Below, piece after piece: positions 1 to 5,883 of a DNA stretch of 10,976 nucleotides. The stretch lies in the NCBI GenBank assembly GCA_913056475.1, contig CAJXMS010000054.1, positions 1-10,976 of the forward strand, in the 5' to 3' direction. This DNA comes from an uncultured Bacteroidota bacterium. Lineage in GTDB: Bacteria > Bacteroidota > Bacteroidia > Flavobacteriales > Schleiferiaceae. The notes under the pieces are model-generated. The model was not told where the DNA came from and made no database searches. It saw only the letters and a list, made by a program, of their open reading frames with translations. The position numbers and the translations under genes are program-made. How positions within the stretch are numbered: the stretch's first letter is position 1; every line of letters starts with the position of its first letter.

Positions 1-280
1 CCGTGGCTCTGATCCCCACGGTAAAAGGTCTATTGGCTGGCCAGTCCAGTGCGGGCTTTTTTTCGAGCAGCCGCTGGAGGCTGTACACGGCATTTTTACT
101 GGTAATCACCCGCGCCTGGGTTTCTTCGTTTTGAAGCGCCCGGGCAAAAGCTTCCTCATCAAAACGGTGCTGCACCTCGATAAAGTCCTTTTCCTGGTAG
201 GCAAACCCTGCTTGCTCCAGTCGGTCTTGTTGCGCCATGGGCAAACTGCGCGTGGCCAATATCAGGGGTTTATGAGGCAT
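1..280 (-). CDS. hemD: Uroporphyrinogen-III synthase, N-terminal part (cut by window edge)
   Basis: HemD closes and inverts ring D of hydroxymethylbilane to give uroporphyrinogen III in the cytoplasm. The frame opens with ATG at 280-278 and stays open to base 1, giving 93 codons; the rest lies outside the window, so this is truncation by the window and not a pseudogene. The translation begins MPHKPLILATRSLPMAQQ and contains VITSKNAVYSL near residues 65-75, the 'TSxNAV' loop typical of the first HemD domain. HemD is weakly conserved as a family, so part of the confidence comes from context: it overlaps the end of hemC by 11 nt (the ATG lies inside the last hemC codons), a strong sign of translational coupling, and it is the next step of the pathway. 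Confidence 0.88.
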   Translation of the reverse strand, partial: MPHKPLILATRSLPMAQQDRLEQAGFAYQEKDFIEVQHRFDEEAFARALQNEETQARVITSKNAVYSLQRLLEKKPALDWPANRPFTVGIRAT

Positions 281-1202
281 TGTTTTTTATCTTTTCCATT
301 ACCGCCCAGGCGCCTTGATCCAGCACTTGCTGAGCCAGGTCTTCTCCAAGGTTTTTCGCCTTTTCCAGCGGGGCTTCTCCCTGGGCATAGAAGCGTTTAC
401 TTCCATCCAAATCAAAAACAGCTGCCTCCAGGTAAAGTTTCTTTTTTCGCCGCAAGGCCAGGGCGCCTACCGGAGCTGAACATCCCCCTTCTACGCGGTT
501 AAGGAAAGTGCGCTCGGCTTGGCTGCGGAAGGCTGTCTCTTGGTGGTCAATGGCGGCCAGGGCCTCGCTTAAGGTGGTGTCCTGGCGTCGGTTTACAATG
601 CCTACTACGCCTTGAGCCGGCGCTGGAATCATCCAATCCAGTATCTGGTGGTTGACAGGCAGTAGCTCTACTCTTTTGAGACCGGCCTGGGCAAATATGG
701 CCCCGTGCCAGCTAGATGCTTCCAGTTTTCGCAGGCGGGTTTGTACGTTGCCCCGCAGGGGAGCCGTTTGGTGGCGGGGAAAACGATGTTTCCACTGGGC
801 AATGCGGCGGATGGAGCCCGTGGCTACCGTGGCTTGCCGGGGCGGATTTTGCCAAAAGTCCGGTGTAAAGGCTTTGCCCGGTATAAGCACATCCCGGTAG
901 GGCCCCCGGGGCAATACCGCGGAAAGCTGCAGATCTTCGGGTAGCGTAGTGGGGTAATCTTTAAGGGAGTGAACGGCCAGGTCGATTTGATCTTCCCACA
1001 GGGCTACATCCAGCATTTTGGTAAAAATGCCCGTTTCACCAAACTGATGCAGCGGGGTTTTTAAATCAAGGTCTGCCGGGGATTTAATGGGGACGAGCTC
1101 CACCGGCCACTGGTTTTTCTTCAGGGCGGCCGCTACTTGCCGGGCCTGCCACATAGCCAGGGGGCTATCACGGGTGCCAATACGGAGGGGGGTGGAGCGC
1201 AA
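270..1202 (-). CDS. hemC: Hydroxymethylbilane synthase (porphobilinogen deaminase)
   Basis: HemC links four porphobilinogen units into linear hydroxymethylbilane in the cytoplasm, using a covalent dipyrromethane cofactor. The 310-residue length is normal for the family. Visible marks are the N-terminal IGTRDSPLAMWQA (residues 8-20), FGETGIFTKMLDVAL (54-68), the catalytic aspartate in AVHSLKDYPT (Asp82), LRGNVQTRLRKL (149-160) and the cofactor cysteine in VEGGCSAPVGA (Cys241). Start choice: no ATG lies between the upstream in-frame stop (TGA, 1226-1224) and the conserved IGTRDSP, so the start is most likely TTG at 1202-1200, 14 nt after the hemA stop. No Shine-Dalgarno sequence is evident. It sits second in a hemA-hemC-hemD operon and overlaps hemD by 11 nt, so expression probably follows hemA. 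Confidence 0.96.
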   Translation of the reverse strand: MRSTPLRIGTRDSPLAMWQARQVAAALKKNQWPVELVPIKSPADLDLKTPLHQFGETGIFTKMLDVALWEDQIDLAVHSLKDYPTTLPEDLQLSAVLPRGPYRDVLIPGKAFTPDFWQNPPRQATVATGSIRRIAQWKHRFPRHQTAPLRGNVQTRLRKLEASSWHGAIFAQAGLKRVELLPVNHQILDWMIPAPAQGVVGIVNRRQDTTLSEALAAIDHQETAFRSQAERTFLNRVEGGCSAPVGALALRRKKKLYLEAAVFDLDGSKRFYAQGEAPLEKAKNLGEDLAQQVLDQGAWAVMEKIKNNAS

Positions 1203-1216
1203 AGAAAGTAGGGTTT

Positions 1217-2455
1217 CTAGAGCTCAAAGATATGGTGAATGGTCTGAAGGTCGCTCTGTACATCTGCGCCTTGTTTCAGCTTACGGGCAAACTGGCCGGT
1301 GATCCGGTTAAGGATTTGGCTGGCCAGCGCTTCTGCTTCTTCTTCGGGTAAGTTGGGAAATTGCTTTTGCACCTTGGCCACTTCCCGGGCTTTCCAATCA
1401 TCCATTTTGCTCCGCAGCGCTTGCAGAGTAGGGGCTACCCGGCGGCTCTGTAACCATTCGTAAAATTCATCCACCTTCTGGTTGACCAGCTGCGCCGCCT
1501 CGGGCAGCTGCGCACGTCGCTGCTGAATACTTTCTGCTACCACTTCCGAGAGGTGGTCTACATCGATAACCCGGAAAAGCGGATCTTGATAGAGTTCGGT
1601 GGCTACGTTTCGGGGAACGCTAAGGTCCAGTAATAGGCGTTGCTTTTCGCTCTGGAAATAAGAAGGGATCACCGTAGGCTGGGAGGCGCCGGTGGCCACC
1701 ACGATTACGTCCGCGGCATCCAGCTCTTCCGCAAGGTGTGCCATGGACCGGTAGCGTACGCCGAATTGGTCGGCCAGTTCCACCGCCTTTTCCCCGGTTC
1801 GGTTGATCAGGGTAATATCCTCGATGTTGGTCTGGTTCACCAGGTTTTCACAAGTGGTGCGGCCTATTTTACCCGTTCCCACGAGTACCACCTTCGGCTG
1901 CCCGTGGTCCCGGAGGTAATCTTTGAGTTGCATCACCGCTGCAAAGGCCACTGAAGCCGCTCCCGTGCTTAATTGGGTTTGGTTTTTCACCAGCTTAGAG
2001 CACTGCACAGCACTGTTCACCAGGCGATCCAGGAAGGCGTTATGAGCATCCTGGCCTTTGGTAAATTGGTAAGCTTTCTTAATCTGGCCGATGATTTCAA
2101 AGTCACCCAGAATTTTACTTTCCATTCCACTTCCTACCCGGAAGAGATGCTCGATGGCGGCTCGGTTTTGGAGAATATTTTGGTACTGCGTAAAGGTTTT
2201 GCTAGGCTGCCCGGTGTGGTGGCAGAAACGCTCTATGAGCAGCCGCGGGCAGTTGGCAAAGGCATATATTTCCGTACGATTGCAAGTGGAGAGGATCATA
2301 ATGGCATCTCCGCCGTGCTGCTTGTAGTCGTAAATCAGATGGCTGGCCTGGGCTTCGTTAAGAGAAAACTGCTCCCGAATATCTACCGGGGTTCGGTAGT
2401 GATCCAGGCCTATCATGTAAAAGTTAGCGGACGCGCTTACTTGGTATTGTTTCAT
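1217..2455 (-). CDS. hemA: Glutamyl-tRNA reductase
   Basis: HemA reduces glutamyl-tRNA(Glu) with NADPH to glutamate-1-semialdehyde, the first committed step of the C5 route to 5-aminolevulinate and the usual control point for heme synthesis. The 412-residue protein shows the N-terminal catalytic domain with STCNRTEIYA and its thioester cysteine (Cys58), GSGMESKILGDFEIIGQIKKAY (about 108-129), an NADPH-binding Rossmann loop VLVGTGKIG (190-198), LINRTGEKA, and LLDLSVPRN near 275, followed by an alpha-helical dimerisation tail. The ATG at 2455-2453 gives the usual N-terminus with a short extension before YMIGLDHYRTPV. It is the first gene of the hemA-hemC-hemD run and is transcribed away from an AraC-type regulator, so it probably is controlled at the shared 186-nt gap. 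Nothing looks broken or missing. Confidence 0.97.
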   Translation of the reverse strand: MKQYQVSASANFYMIGLDHYRTPVDIREQFSLNEAQASHLIYDYKQHGGDAIMILSTCNRTEIYAFANCPRLLIERFCHHTGQPSKTFTQYQNILQNRAAIEHLFRVGSGMESKILGDFEIIGQIKKAYQFTKGQDAHNAFLDRLVNSAVQCSKLVKNQTQLSTGAASVAFAAVMQLKDYLRDHGQPKVVLVGTGKIGRTTCENLVNQTNIEDITLINRTGEKAVELADQFGVRYRSMAHLAEELDAADVIVVATGASQPTVIPSYFQSEKQRLLLDLSVPRNVATELYQDPLFRVIDVDHLSEVVAESIQQRRAQLPEAAQLVNQKVDEFYEWLQSRRVAPTLQALRSKMDDWKAREVAKVQKQFPNLPEEEAEALASQILNRITGQFARKLKQGADVQSDLQTIHHIFEL

Positions 2456-2465
2456 AATGCTGGCG

Positions 2466-2473
2466 CAAAAATA
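2466..2473 (-). promoter_or_regulatory. Possible -7 box for hemA
   Basis: On the minus strand these bases read TATTTTTG, an exact fit to the Bacteroidota -7 consensus TAnnTTTG. A start about 7 nt downstream would leave a leader of only a few nt before the hemA ATG. No TTG lies at the usual 17-21 nt upstream, and AT-rich matches arise easily by chance, so this is a weak call. It overlaps one copy of the 15-bp repeat described below, which would suit repression. Confidence 0.3.
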
Positions 2474-2481
2474 TCCCGATA
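2467..2481 (+). repeat. Candidate operator, copy 1 of a 15-bp direct repeat
   Basis: The sequence AAAAATATCCCGATA occurs here and again at 2511-2525, identical over all 15 bp and in the same orientation, 44 bp apart start to start (about four helical turns). The core TATC-CC-GATA is itself an inverted repeat. AraC-family proteins commonly bind pairs of direct repeats, and the regulator gene starts 160 nt away, so it is the natural candidate to bind here. This copy overlaps a possible hemA -7 box. The binding itself is inferred. Confidence 0.5.
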
Positions 2482-2510
2482 TGGGGGGAGGAAATACCCG
2501 GGCAAGCCTA

Positions 2511-2525
2511 AAAAATATCCCGATA
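2511..2525 (+). repeat. Candidate operator, copy 2 of a 15-bp direct repeat
   Basis: Second identical copy of AAAAATATCCCGATA, in the gap between hemA and the AraC-type regulator. It lies about 46-60 bp upstream of the regulator's possible -7 box, a position suited to activation of the plus-strand genes or to looping with copy 1. A weaker related stretch (GAAATACCCGGGC, 2491-2503) lies between the two copies. Confidence 0.5.
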
Positions 2526-2570
2526 AGTTGAGGAGGCTTATTTAGAGTAATTCTATCTAATTTCGTCCTT

Positions 2571-2578
2571 TACCTTTG
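2571..2578 (+). promoter_or_regulatory. Likely -7 box for the regulator-hemH transcript
   Basis: TACCTTTG fits the Bacteroidota -7 consensus TAnnTTTG exactly and is identical to the box upstream of ssrA (6317-6324) and the box at 7578-7585. Transcription would begin near 2585, leaving a leader of roughly 57 nt before the ATG at 2642. The -33 TTG is not clear (TTC at 2551-2553), which would agree with a promoter needing an activator. The call rests on motif match and position only. Confidence 0.45.
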
Positions 2579-2641
2579 TGCAAGGGTAATGCCAAGCGCG
2601 TTCCCTGCCAATGGTTTTAATCACAATCCGCAATTTTGCCC

Positions 2642-3553
2642 ATGGAAGCCGAATTTTCCCTGACTGAATCGCCCAAAAATACCCCGAAAAGTAGTTGGGA
2701 AAGCCGCCGGGTAAACGAGGCCTTCCGGCTGGGCACTTTAAACACATTTGGCCCCCGGCCCAGTACGCTCCACTGCCGCGTAAAGCAGCGCCTCATCCAA
2801 ATATACCTGACCGTTAAGGGAGAAACGGCGCTCGTTTTCAACGAAGGGCGTTACCGCCGTACGCTCCAGGCCGGGCATTTGATGCTGCTTTACAATCCGG
2901 AGCAGGAGCTCAATCTGGAAATTGAAGCGGGTCCCGGCGCTCAGGTAGCCGTGCTCTACCTATCGGTCGCTTACTTGCACGAGCTTTTTGTGCATGGCTC
3001 CGAGGAGATAGCCTTCGTGAATGCCGAAAATGCCGGGCGCAAGTTTTACACCGAGCAGCCTATGAGTCCCACGCTACATACCGCTGCCGGACAACTTTTC
3101 CAGGCCCCGGTAGAAGGCGCAGCCCGGGAAGTTTACCGCCTGAGCAAAGCCCTGGAGGTACTGGCCCTTGCCTTTGCGCGGGAAGAAGCCACGGCCGATG
3201 TGGGCAAGTGCCCGTTCTTAAAAGACGAACAGAATGTAGCGCGTATCAAGGCCGCCAAAGAGCACATTATGGCCCATTACGCTGACCACCTCACCCTCCC
3301 AGGCCTGGCTCAGTCCGTCGGTATTTCCGAATACCGGCTCAAGGAAGGTTTTAAAAACATCTACGGCAAAACGGTGTTCCAGTTCCTCAGCGATTATCGA
3401 CTCGAGATGGCTCGTAAGCTTCTAGACGACGGCGACCTTAAAGTAAGTGAAGCCGCCTATCAAATTGGATATCACAATCCCAGTCATTTTATCGCCGCCT
3501 TTCGCAAAAAATTTGGCCTGACCCCAAAAAAATATCTTCAAAAGCCTCGTTAA
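2642..3553 (+). CDS. AraC-family transcriptional regulator of the heme locus
   Basis: A 303-residue protein with an N-terminal sensing domain of about 185 residues and a C-terminal AraC-type DNA-binding domain of about 100 residues. The C-terminal part shows both helix-turn-helix units: LPGLAQSVGISEYRLKEGFK, and VSEAAYQIGYHNPSHFIAAF followed by RKKFGLTPKKYL, the standard family signature. The frame is open further upstream with a TTG at 2636, but ATG at 2642 is the more likely start. It lies 5 nt before hemH, so both are probably one transcript, and it points away from hemA. The inferred role is control of heme or iron-linked genes from the shared gap; it resembles PchR-like regulators of iron uptake in layout. 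A Cys-Pro pair (190-191, in KCPFLKDE) sits in the linker just before the DNA-binding domain and could be a heme ligand. The ligand is unknown. Confidence 0.88.
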   Translation: MEAEFSLTESPKNTPKSSWESRRVNEAFRLGTLNTFGPRPSTLHCRVKQRLIQIYLTVKGETALVFNEGRYRRTLQAGHLMLLYNPEQELNLEIEAGPGAQVAVLYLSVAYLHELFVHGSEEIAFVNAENAGRKFYTEQPMSPTLHTAAGQLFQAPVEGAAREVYRLSKALEVLALAFAREEATADVGKCPFLKDEQNVARIKAAKEHIMAHYADHLTLPGLAQSVGISEYRLKEGFKNIYGKTVFQFLSDYRLEMARKLLDDGDLKVSEAAYQIGYHNPSHFIAAFRKKFGLTPKKYLQKPR

Positions 3554-3558
3554 TCTTC

Positions 3559-4638
3559 ATGGCACAAAAAACAAGCGCTTCCCGCCAGGGAATTCTCCTG
3601 GTAAATTTGGGCTCTCCGCAAGCCCCCACCCCTAAAGCCGTAAAGCCTTATTTGGATGAATTTCTGATGGATGAGCGGGTGATTGACGTTCCCCCTTTGC
3701 TGCGCAATTTGCTGGTAAGGGGCATCATCCTGAATTTCCGTCCGAAAAAGTCGGCCGAGGCCTACCGCAGCATTTGGTGGGACGAAGGGAGTCCGCTCCT
3801 GGTGCTGAGCGAACGTCTTCAGACGGCGGTGCAGGCCCAGACGGACTTGCCCGTGGGCTTGGGCATGCGTTACGGCCAGCCTTCCATACATTCGGCCGTA
3901 GGCCAAATGTGCGAGCAGCATCCGCACTTGGAAGAGCTTCTCCTGGTGCCGCTCTATCCCCATTACGCTATGAGCAGTTACGAAACGGTAGTGGTAAAAG
4001 CCCGCGAAGTGGTAGAAGCGCACTTTTCACATTTGAAGATGAAAGTTTTACCAGCCTTCTATCACCGGGAAGAGTACCAGAAGTTGCTGGCGGAAAGCAT
4101 CCGCCCCTCCGTAGAAAAAGGGGTGGATCACCTCTTATTTAGCTACCACGGTGTCCCGGAAAGACACATCCGGAAGGGCGATATCACCGGCGCTCATTGC
4201 CTAAAGGTGGCTAATTGCTGTGATAAATGCAGCCCGGCGCACGATCACTGCTACCGTCACCAAACCCTGGCTACCACGGAGGCCGTGGCCCAGCACCTCG
4301 GGCTGGCACCTGATCAGTACAGCAGCAGCTTCCAAAGCCGGCTGGGCAGTGACCCCTGGCTGCAGCCTTTTACCGACAAAACGGTGGGCGCTCTAGCCCG
4401 AAAAGGGGTGAAAAAACTGGCCGTCGTTTGCCCCGCCTTTGTTTCGGACTGCCTGGAAACCATCGAAGAAATAGGCGAGGAGGCCAAGGAAATATTTGAA
4501 GAAAACGGGGGCGAGGAGTTTACGCTGATCCCTTGTTTAAATGACCGTGCCGACTGGGCCCAGCTCCTGGCGCAAATGGCCCACGAAGAACTAAATCATA
4601 CGGCACCCGCGGTACCAGAACCGGTAAAACTGTATTAA
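3559..4638 (+). CDS. hemH: Ferrochelatase
   Basis: HemH inserts Fe(II) into protoporphyrin IX (or into coproporphyrin III in the coproporphyrin-dependent route; the window does not decide which). The 359-residue protein shows GILLVNLGSPQAPTPKAVKP (11-30), LVPLYPHYAMSSYETVV (129-145), the metal-site histidine in SYHGVPERH (His197), SSSFQSRLGSDPWLQP (255-270) and CPAFVSDCLETIEEI with the conserved glutamate Glu300. A cysteine-rich insert follows the catalytic histidine: Cys214, Cys220, Cys221, Cys224 and Cys231. Some bacterial ferrochelatases bind a [2Fe-2S] cluster, so an Fe-S or other metal site is possible here but unproven. The ATG at 3559 lies 5 nt after the regulator's stop codon with no Shine-Dalgarno sequence, so co-transcription is likely. 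A weak terminator follows. Confidence 0.97.
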   Translation: MAQKTSASRQGILLVNLGSPQAPTPKAVKPYLDEFLMDERVIDVPPLLRNLLVRGIILNFRPKKSAEAYRSIWWDEGSPLLVLSERLQTAVQAQTDLPVGLGMRYGQPSIHSAVGQMCEQHPHLEELLLVPLYPHYAMSSYETVVVKAREVVEAHFSHLKMKVLPAFYHREEYQKLLAESIRPSVEKGVDHLLFSYHGVPERHIRKGDITGAHCLKVANCCDKCSPAHDHCYRHQTLATTEAVAQHLGLAPDQYSSSFQSRLGSDPWLQPFTDKTVGALARKGVKKLAVVCPAFVSDCLETIEEIGEEAKEIFEENGGEEFTLIPCLNDRADWAQLLAQMAHEELNHTAPAVPEPVKLY

Positions 4639-4640
4639 CC

Positions 4641-4660
4641 AGGCTGGGACAGCTTTTTTT
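4641..4660 (+). terminator. Weak rho-independent terminator after hemH
   Basis: Three nt after the hemH stop, AGGCTG-GGA-CAGCTT can form a 6-bp stem (one G-T pair) with a 3-nt loop, running straight into a stretch of seven T. The stem is short, so some readthrough into the next gene is possible. Confidence 0.5.
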
Positions 4661-4698
4661 AGGGAGCTTTGTTTTTTGGAGAGGGTCGGGAAGGCGAC

Positions 4699-4728
4699 TT
4701 TCCGCAGCTTCGGAAACCGTCACCTTTG
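4699..4728 (+). promoter_or_regulatory. Inverted repeat and possible -7 box before the thioredoxin-like gene
   Basis: TTTCCG (4699-4704) and CGGAAA (4711-4716) form a perfect 6-bp inverted repeat with a 6-nt spacer. Just downstream CACCTTTG (4721-4728) differs by one base from the TACCTTTG boxes elsewhere in the window. A start near 4735 would give a leader of about 63 nt before the ATG at 4798. The inverted repeat could be a regulator site or chance; no -33 TTG is clear. Confidence 0.28.
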
Positions 4729-4797
4729 GGGCGTTATTCGCTTTCCCTTTTGGCTTCTGGCAAGCGTTTTGCTTTTATAGTGCCTAAACATCACCGC

Positions 4798-5526
4798 ATG
4801 AAAAGCTTTTACCTCCTGAGTTTTATTTTTCTGGCCCACTTAGCCCTAGGGCAGGCCCCCGATTTTTTCGCTCACAACTGTGCGGGGGAAACACAATCGC
4901 TCCACCAGGTTTTGAGCACCGGGAAAGCCTTAGTGGTGGCTTCTGAAGGTTTTGATTGCAGCATTTGTCAAAGCAAAGCAGCGCAGCTGGAAAACCGTGC
5001 CACCAATGATTCTGACCGGGTCGTTACCTGGGCCGCCATGACCTACACCTACTCCAATCAGCAACCCCCTTGTAGCGAGCTCAGCCGCTGGGACAGTGTG
5101 TACGCCTGGGAAACTATTTTCTCTTTTTTGGACTCCAATGAGTACTTCTTTTCATTGGGTACCCCCCGCTATTTGGTTTACAGCCCGGTAGATAGTTCCC
5201 AAATTTATGTGGGTAGTGATGAGCAGCAAGCCTATACCCAGGCGCGGCAGGCCGCCCAGCAATTGCTCCATCGCGCGCCTCGCCCACTGCTCGATAATCT
5301 TCACTTGCAGCAACAAGGGGGGCGCATCCTGCTCCGAGGGCTTCCCCAGCAGCCGGGCCAACTGCAAGTTTTCAACCTGGCGGGCAAGCGCATTTACCAG
5401 ACAGCCCTTCGGCAAGGGGAAGAAAATATTCCCTGGCAAGGCTACGCGCCGGGGGTTTACCTCTTTCATTTACGCTATCCGGGCCAGGTAAAAACCTTAA
5501 AATGGACCCATCAAGGCGGGCGTTAA
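4798..5526 (+). CDS. Secreted thioredoxin-like protein with T9SS type A sorting domain
   Basis: A 242-residue exported protein. Residues 1-18 form a signal peptide (lysine, hydrophobic core, cut near ALG-Q). Residues 20 to about 155 look like a compact thioredoxin/TlpA-like fold: APDFFAHNC at the start, a CSIC redox motif (Cys54, Cys57) after a hydrophobic strand ALVVASEGFD, and a T-P pair (122-123, GTPRYLVY) where the cis-proline belongs. Residues about 165-242 are a T9SS type A sorting domain (VFNLAGKRIYQ at 191-201, YAPGVYLFHL at 216-225), which directs outer-membrane passage and cell-surface anchoring or release. The frame is open upstream to 4669, but only the ATG at 4798 puts the signal peptide at the N-terminus. 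It may act in disulfide exchange or reduction outside the cell; the substrate is unknown. A strong terminator lies about 75 nt downstream. Confidence 0.8.
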   Translation: MKSFYLLSFIFLAHLALGQAPDFFAHNCAGETQSLHQVLSTGKALVVASEGFDCSICQSKAAQLENRATNDSDRVVTWAAMTYTYSNQQPPCSELSRWDSVYAWETIFSFLDSNEYFFSLGTPRYLVYSPVDSSQIYVGSDEQQAYTQARQAAQQLLHRAPRPLLDNLHLQQQGGRILLRGLPQQPGQLQVFNLAGKRIYQTALRQGEENIPWQGYAPGVYLFHLRYPGQVKTLKWTHQGGR

Positions 5527-5534
5527 GTTCTTTT

Positions 5535-5567
5535 TGTGGAGCTGGTGGGATTAATTTCATTGATCCC
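5535..5567 (-). repeat. ssrA 3'-end-like repeat, copy 1
   Basis: The first 18 bp (TGTGGAGCTGGTGGGATT, 5535-5552) equal 5882-5899, which is the ssrA 3' end plus two flanking bases. It then departs from ssrA and forms a hairpin, GGGATTAA-TTTCA-TTGATCCC (5547-5567, one G-T pair). It matches copy 2 at 30 of 33 positions, and all three differences lie in the 5-nt loop. It begins 8 nt after the stop codon of the T9SS protein gene. It could be a scar of an element that used ssrA as its integration site, or a dispersed repeat. Confidence 0.8.
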
Positions 5568-5602
5568 AGTACGGGGGAAATAGACCCATTCTGCGACTGT
5601 AT

Positions 5603-5626
5603 CCCACGCTTGGCGTGGGCTTTTTT
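5603..5626 (+). terminator. Rho-independent terminator for the T9SS protein gene
   Basis: CCCACGC-TTG-GCGTGGG forms a perfect 7-bp GC-rich stem with a 3-nt loop (5603-5619), followed by C and six T. It lies about 75 nt past the stop codon and faces the right way to end the 4798-5526 transcript. Confidence 0.8.
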
Positions 5627-5672
5627 GGCTAGCTCATTGCCTTACAAGCAAGCTTGACGGCGCTGGCCAGCC

Positions 5673-5697
5673 AAAAAAAAGCCCCTCGCGGGGCTTT
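5673..5697 (-). terminator. Minus-strand rho-independent terminator
   Basis: Read on the minus strand, AAAGCCCC-GCGA-GGGGCTTT forms an 8-bp stem with a 4-nt loop and the T run continues to 5673. It lies just downstream (minus strand) of ssrA-end copy 2, in the same relation as the real ssrA terminator to the real ssrA end, and would serve as a backup stop for ssrA readthrough or belong to a duplicated module. Confidence 0.75.
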
Positions 5698-5707
5698 ACA
5701 GTCTTGA

Positions 5708-5740
5708 TGTGGAGCTGGTGGGATTAACCTCGTTGATCCC
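5708..5740 (-). repeat. ssrA 3'-end-like repeat, copy 2
   Basis: The 18 bp at 5708-5725 are identical to copy 1 and to the ssrA end at 5882-5899. The following bases again form the GGGATTAA/TTGATCCC stem, here with loop CCTCG instead of TTTCA. Distances between the three 18-bp units are 173 and 174 bp. The stem is kept while the loop varies, which suggests the fold or the palindrome matters, or recent copying by a process that acts on it. Confidence 0.8.
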
Positions 5741-5765
5741 TTAAAGGGGCGCCTTACCCAAGCAT

Positions 5766-5878
5766 AAAGAAGGCCGCCGCTATCGCGCCGTTTTTTTGTT
5801 TCTCTTAAAGCTTGCAAGCAGAGCTTGCGCTTTATTCGCAAACAAAAAAGCCGCGCCCTGTGGGGCGCGGCCTTCTTT
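5766..5878. repeat. Long imperfect palindrome next to ssrA
   Basis: The ends are a perfect 12-bp inverted repeat, AAAGAAGGCCGC (5766-5777) and GCGGCCTTCTTT (5867-5878). Inside, a T-rich stretch with GTTTTTTTGTTT (from 5790) faces AAACAAAAAAGC (5840-5851), and TAAAGC (5806-5811) faces GCTTTA (5829-5834) around the small palindrome GCTTGCAAGC. The whole 113 bp can therefore fold on itself, competing with the ssrA terminator hairpin it contains. It may be a small non-autonomous repeat or two facing terminators that have grown complementary. Confidence 0.6.
5844..5871 (-). terminator. ssrA terminator (bidirectional form)
   Basis: GCCGCGCCC-TGTG-GGGCGCGGC (5850-5871) is a perfect 9-bp GC stem with a 4-nt loop. 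On the minus strand it is followed by six T (complement of 5844-5849), 12 nt past the mature ssrA 3' end. A run of T also follows on the plus strand (5876-5882), so it may stop transcription in both directions. Confidence 0.85.
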
Positions 5879-5883
5879 TTTTG

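Larger units (their letters stand above)
5527..5883. other. Non-coding region between the T9SS protein gene and ssrA
   Basis: This 357-nt gap has no convincing gene. It holds two copies of a 33-bp sequence that begins with the last 18 nt of ssrA, and several GC-rich hairpins with T or A runs. The two halves (from 5535 and from 5708) have the same order of parts: ssrA-end repeat, hairpin or GC-rich stretch with a T run, a stretch with AAGCTTG or close to it, an A run, then a GC-rich hairpin. They look like diverged copies of one module of about 174 bp. The individual parts are listed separately. Confidence 0.7.

Noticed and set aside
1..280. hemD as a broken gene
   Set aside because: The frame is open to the window edge; the missing C-terminal part is simply outside the window.
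1973..2545. Open frame of 190 codons on the plus strand
   Set aside because: Antisense to the N-terminal half of hemA and across the control region; no recognisable protein features.
3550..4023. Open frame of 157 codons on the minus strand
   Set aside because: Antisense to hemH and without any family resemblance; a by-product of GC-rich codon use.
5535..5740. Two further tRNA genes or tmRNA pseudogenes
   Set aside because: Only the last 18 nt are shared. No T-loop (TTCGAA), anticodon arm, D-arm or 5' acceptor strand is present upstream on the minus strand.
5629..5841. Open frame of 70 codons on the minus strand between the T9SS protein gene and ssrA
   Set aside because: It crosses two terminator-like hairpins and one ssrA-end repeat; its composition follows the repeats, not a protein.
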